From positions 1-41,081 of IMG/VR virus record IMGVR_UViG_3300047373_000487: a stretch of DNA of 41,081 nt, one strand, 5' to 3'. Each line of letters starts with the position of its first letter. Within the stretch, counting starts at the first letter, position 1. This DNA is from a virus. Below, one piece after another: positions 38,195-41,081 of this stretch. The translations under genes were made by a program, and so were the position numbers. Below the pieces are notes generated by a model that saw only the letters and a list, made by a program, of their open reading frames with translations, made no database searches and was not told where the DNA came from.

Positions 38195-39314
38195 CAAAAT
38201 TTACACAACCGAAATCGAAAGGGCTTGTACAAATGGCGTTGATTTAATTATCAACCCAGTTTGGTTTAACTCGCTAACCGACAGTCAACGAGAAATGGTA
38301 TGCGCCCACGAAGGCTTGCACCCCGCACTTGGACATTGTGGAGCAAAAAGCGACATCAAAAAAATGACCGCTTTCCCAAACGATATGCTGTGCAATATCG
38401 CTATGGATCATGCAATTAACTTGCTTTTAAAGTCTGCTGGTTACGCTATAACAGACGATGCTTATTGCGACAAACAATTTACAGACATGTCTTGGGAGCA
38501 GATTTACCGAATTTTAGACGCCCAAAACACAAAAACTAGCAGCACTACTACATGTAATGTTATCGGCCAAGGTATACCTGACGACAGTGATGCTGACGGC
38601 CAAAGTATACCTGACGACAGTGATGCTGACGGCAAGATAGCCAACCCCGTTGATTCAATTCCCGGTGACATTGACAAACAACTGGTTGAAGCAGAAATCA
38701 AAATACGTGTATCCATAGCAGAAGCTGAAGCTAAAAAACGCGGCAAACTTGGTGCAACCCAGCAACGCGTTATCGATCAACTGCTCAAACCTAAAATACA
38801 CTGGCCTTCGACACTGGAACATCTACTCCAGCACATTCGCGGCATCGAAGAAAGTTGGACTAAGCCAAACCGACGCTATGTGTCTCAAGGCATGTATCTA
38901 CCAGACGTAAATCCAGAACCTCGACTACCGCCTGTTTTTATCGCAGGCGATTCGTCGGGTTCAGTTAACAAACACGAGATTGAACAGTTCTGGAGTGAAA
39001 TACGCGACATTATGGCAAGCCTCAAACCAGAGCTTGTTTATTTCGCATGGTGTTCTTCTTACTTAGGCAAAGTATTCGAGCTTGAAGCTGACAACATGCC
39101 AAACGAACCAATCTGGCCTGACGTAAGTGGTGGTACTGACTTTGAACCTCCTTTTCAGTACATCGATAAACACAACATCGAGCCTGCTGCTGTCATTTAC
39201 TTCACTGACGGCCATGCCCCAACCAACTTCAAAGAACCAGATTATCCAGTAATCTGGATAACCACGGGCAGGGTAGACCTGAGCTTTGGCGACGTTATTA
39301 AAATGGAGATGTAA
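38097..39314 (+). CDS. Metallopeptidase-VWA fusion protein (DUF2201-like)
   Basis: I chose the ATG at 38097 (405 residues) because GGAGG lies seven bases upstream, inside the end of the previous gene. The N-terminal domain has the zinc-binding motif HEGLH (71-75) with a further His (H80), as in DUF2201-type putative metallopeptidases. A linker (157-178) holds two 11-residue repeats GQxIPDDSDAD, rich in Asp and resembling calcium-binding thrombospondin type 3 repeats. The C-terminal VWA domain has a complete MIDAS: DSSGS (285-289), T347 and D371. The partner ATPase is upstream. The likely role is a metal-dependent scaffold or protease that acts with the MoxR ATPase. Confidence 0.85.
   Translation: MEPTQQAKANYSKCSVHGQMNDPFMAALHLPLNKIYTTEIERACTNGVDLIINPVWFNSLTDSQREMVCAHEGLHPALGHCGAKSDIKKMTAFPNDMLCNIAMDHAINLLLKSAGYAITDDAYCDKQFTDMSWEQIYRILDAQNTKTSSTTTCNVIGQGIPDDSDADGQSIPDDSDADGKIANPVDSIPGDIDKQLVEAEIKIRVSIAEAEAKKRGKLGATQQRVIDQLLKPKIHWPSTLEHLLQHIRGIEESWTKPNRRYVSQGMYLPDVNPEPRLPPVFIAGDSSGSVNKHEIEQFWSEIRDIMASLKPELVYFAWCSSYLGKVFELEADNMPNEPIWPDVSGGTDFEPPFQYIDKHNIEPAAVIYFTDGHAPTNFKEPDYPVIWITTGRVDLSFGDVIKMEM
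38565..38630 (+). repeat. 33-bp tandem repeat in VWA gene linker
   Basis: Two adjacent 33-base units (38565-38597, 38598-38630) differ by one base and encode the 11-residue unit GQxIPDDSDAD in frame. They enlarge an Asp-rich linker that could bind Ca2+. A recent duplication is likely. Confidence 0.8.
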
Positions 39315-39461
39315 ATGCTACATACCTTTGCAACGTTTTTACAAAAACAAGTTATCCCCAGGGCAAGCAACATTTGTTTGGCCGTTTTTGACCTAATTAG
39401 ACAAGGCATCCATGTTACCGCTACATGGATAGCAGAAAAAACTAAGGAAAAACGCGTATGA
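39315..39461 (+). CDS. Small protein, 48 aa, between VWA and polymerase
   Basis: The ATG directly follows the VWA stop (TAA then ATG), with GGAG just upstream, and the stop overlaps the polymerase start by four bases (ATGA). The peptide (start MLHTFATFLQKQVIPRASNI) has a hydrophobic helix and a basic end (EKTKEKRV). It is unrecognised but locked in a coupled operon, so it is probably translated. Confidence 0.55.
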   Translation: MLHTFATFLQKQVIPRASNICLAVFDLIRQGIHVTATWIAEKTKEKRV

Positions 39462-41081
39462 CCGTGGTTGTAACATTAGATTTCGAGACGTATTTTGACT
39501 CGGAATGTAGCTTGAGAAAATTGTCCTACGAACAATACATCAATCATCCCAGTTTTAAAGTGCATTGCGTAGGCATCAAAATTAACGATCAACCAACGTT
39601 CGTTATCAACCAAAACATTCAAGAATATCTTGAAACTTTAATTCAAGACGACACTATTGTTGTTGCTCACAATATGCTCTTTGACGGCGCTGTGCTTGAG
39701 TTCTATTACGGCATTGCCGTCCCAATAGCGTACTGTACGCTGGCTATGGCAAGAGCTACATGGCCTTTTCAAAAACATGGCCTCGATAACGTAGCAAAAC
39801 TATGTTTCCCCGATAAACAACTCGGAAAAACAGAAGGTTTGTTCGACACTAAAGGCAAAACATTCTTAACAACGACTGAAATGCAAGTGTTAAGCGACTA
39901 CTGCAAAAACGACGTTGACCTAACGTTTGAGTGCTTTAAGACTATGTATGCAGCTTTTCCTGCCGAGGAACTTGCAGCAATAGACCTTACTTTTCAGATG
40001 TATCTCAAGCGAATTCTAAAAGTAAACCAATCACTTGTAAAAAGTTACCTTAAAGAGCTTGAGCAAGACACAGCAGCAAAAATTAAAGCGTCAAATTTGC
40101 CAAAATCGTTACTCAGTTCTAGTAAACAGTTCGCAGAATGGATAGAATCAAAGGGAATACCTATAAAGCAAATAGCAAGCCCAACACTCAAGAATCCAAG
40201 CAACATGAAGTGGCCTTTCTCTCAAAGTGACTTAGAGTGGGGCCAGCTACAGTTCGACTATCCCGAATACAAACACGTTTGGGAGGCACGAAAAGCAGTC
40301 GCTGCTCGCCAAGAAATTACGCGAGCAAAAACGTTTCTTGACAACAGCGACATGCAAACGCGCTTAATAGGTGTCCCTCTCAAGTATGCAGGAGCGCATA
40401 CGCTGAGATGGAGCGGCACAAACAAGATAAATCTACAAAACTTGCAGCGTAAAAGTCCTTTGCGAAATGCACTGACGGCGCAAGAGGGCTTTGAGTTAAT
40501 TATTGCGGACTCAAGCAATATCGAAGCGCGTTTACTTGCATGGTATGCAAAAGAGCCTAGGCTGTTAAGTATATATAAGAATAAAGGTGATCCCTATATT
40601 GACTTTGCAGAGCAGATATTTGGAGCAGGGCTTACAAAGGAAAACAACGAAAAAGAGCGTTACGTTGGCAAAGTATGTGTACTGGGCCTTGGCTACGGAA
40701 TGGGTTGGAAAAAGCTACGCCAAACATTCGTTACTGGTGCAATGGGCGAAGCGCTCAACATTTCAGCAGCCAATGCCAAACATTACGTGCAAGTTTTCAG
40801 AACAATGTATAAAGCCATTCCAGCGTTTTGGCGTACATGCGACTACTACTTAATGAAAATGCACGACGAAACGGCAAACTTAAAACAACGAGGCTTAACA
40901 ATACGCCACAAAGCACTACAAATGCCTGATGGAATGTTAATGCAATACCCGCAACTACAATCCATAGCTAGTGAGTACGGTACAAACTCAAACTACTTTA
41001 ATGGCAAACACAAAGTAAATTTATACGGTGGAAAATTAACCGAAAACATTATTCAGCGGGCAGCACGGTGTATGTTGCGCG
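39458..41081 (+). CDS. Family A DNA polymerase with 3'-5' exonuclease, partial
   Basis: The ATG at 39458 opens 541 residues up to the right edge. The exonuclease domain has motif I LDFET (D8, E10), motif II HNMLFD (D76) and motif III YCKND (Y148, D152). The polymerase domain has motif A ADSSNIEARLLAW (D351) and motif B RYVGKVCVLGLGYG (R401, K405, Y413). The Klenow-762 position is Leu409 rather than Phe or Tyr. Motif C (HDE) would lie beyond the edge. It replicates the phage genome; it is coupled to the preceding 48-residue gene. The fold and motifs leave little doubt. Confidence 0.95.
   Translation, partial: MTVVVTLDFETYFDSECSLRKLSYEQYINHPSFKVHCVGIKINDQPTFVINQNIQEYLETLIQDDTIVVAHNMLFDGAVLEFYYGIAVPIAYCTLAMARATWPFQKHGLDNVAKLCFPDKQLGKTEGLFDTKGKTFLTTTEMQVLSDYCKNDVDLTFECFKTMYAAFPAEELAAIDLTFQMYLKRILKVNQSLVKSYLKELEQDTAAKIKASNLPKSLLSSSKQFAEWIESKGIPIKQIASPTLKNPSNMKWPFSQSDLEWGQLQFDYPEYKHVWEARKAVAARQEITRAKTFLDNSDMQTRLIGVPLKYAGAHTLRWSGTNKINLQNLQRKSPLRNALTAQEGFELIIADSSNIEARLLAWYAKEPRLLSIYKNKGDPYIDFAEQIFGAGLTKENNEKERYVGKVCVLGLGYGMGWKKLRQTFVTGAMGEALNISAANAKHYVQVFRTMYKAIPAFWRTCDYYLMKMHDETANLKQRGLTIRHKALQMPDGMLMQYPQLQSIASEYGTNSNYFNGKHKVNLYGGKLTENIIQRAARCMLR

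Noticed and set aside
39349-39358. DnaA-box-like TTATCCCCA
   Set aside because: A single imperfect copy inside a coding region; no cluster of DnaA boxes was seen.
40150-40164. Reverse-oriented dyad-like site inside the polymerase gene
   Set aside because: Only one half-site (ATAGGT) matches, it is antisense to the gene, and no start lies downstream. It is treated as chance.
1-41081. tRNA genes, CRISPR arrays, insertion sequences, integrase or attachment sites
   Set aside because: I looked for cloverleaf-like segments, regular repeat-spacer arrays, transposase or recombinase motifs and long terminal inverted repeats by eye and found none; a covariance-model search would be needed to exclude short tRNAs.

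Overview
The window looks like a segment of a lytic, short-tailed (podovirus-type) tailed-phage genome, probably from a Gram-negative and plausibly marine host. The evidence is a complete head-and-packaging set: small and large terminase, a P22-type portal with a long coiled-coil C-terminus, a scaffold, and an N4 gp56-type major capsid protein. There are also adaptor-like proteins and three glycine/alanine/glutamine-rich proteins plus one giant protein of the internal-virion (ejection) type. No tape measure, tail-tube or sheath gene is visible, and no integrase, tRNA, CRISPR array or insertion sequence was found. Host identity is an inference only.

Layout. Positions 1-30724 are all on the minus strand and form the late (virion) arm. 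Read in transcription order it runs: HTH protein, HNH-type protein, TerS, TerL, portal, scaffold, a 30-residue lysine-rich peptide, major capsid protein, adaptor proteins, GNAT acetyltransferase, M15 peptidase, ejection-type proteins including a 2080-residue protein with an HEAGH zinc-peptidase motif, decoration/tail proteins, a 3TM holin with a membrane/coiled-coil partner, a 569-residue tail protein, and a long tail-fibre gene that runs off the left edge. Positions 30975-41081 are on the plus strand and form the early/middle arm. They hold a run of small unrecognised genes, a 620-base repeat-rich non-coding block (31556-32175), a strong terminator at 34370-34407, then a MoxR-type AAA+ ATPase, two unrecognised proteins, a fused metallopeptidase/VWA protein, a 48-residue peptide and a family A DNA polymerase cut by the right edge. 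The two arms diverge from 30725-30974.

The most interesting structure is a 15-bp dyad (ATAGGT, 3-nt spacer, ACCWAT and close variants). It recurs just upstream of genes that look like transcription-unit heads on both strands: before the terminase operon, the capsid gene, the 118-residue tail gene, the 569-residue tail gene, the 277-residue gene, the gene after the terminator, and the ATPase cassette. A symmetrical copy lies in the non-coding block. It behaves like a phage-wide operator or promoter element. A second point of interest is the ATPase - unknown - unknown - metallopeptidase/VWA cassette directly upstream of the DNA polymerase, which looks like a phage-encoded MoxR/VWA chaperone-like module. 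Many adjacent genes overlap by 1-14 bases (often TAATG or ATGA), so translation is probably tightly coupled along each operon.
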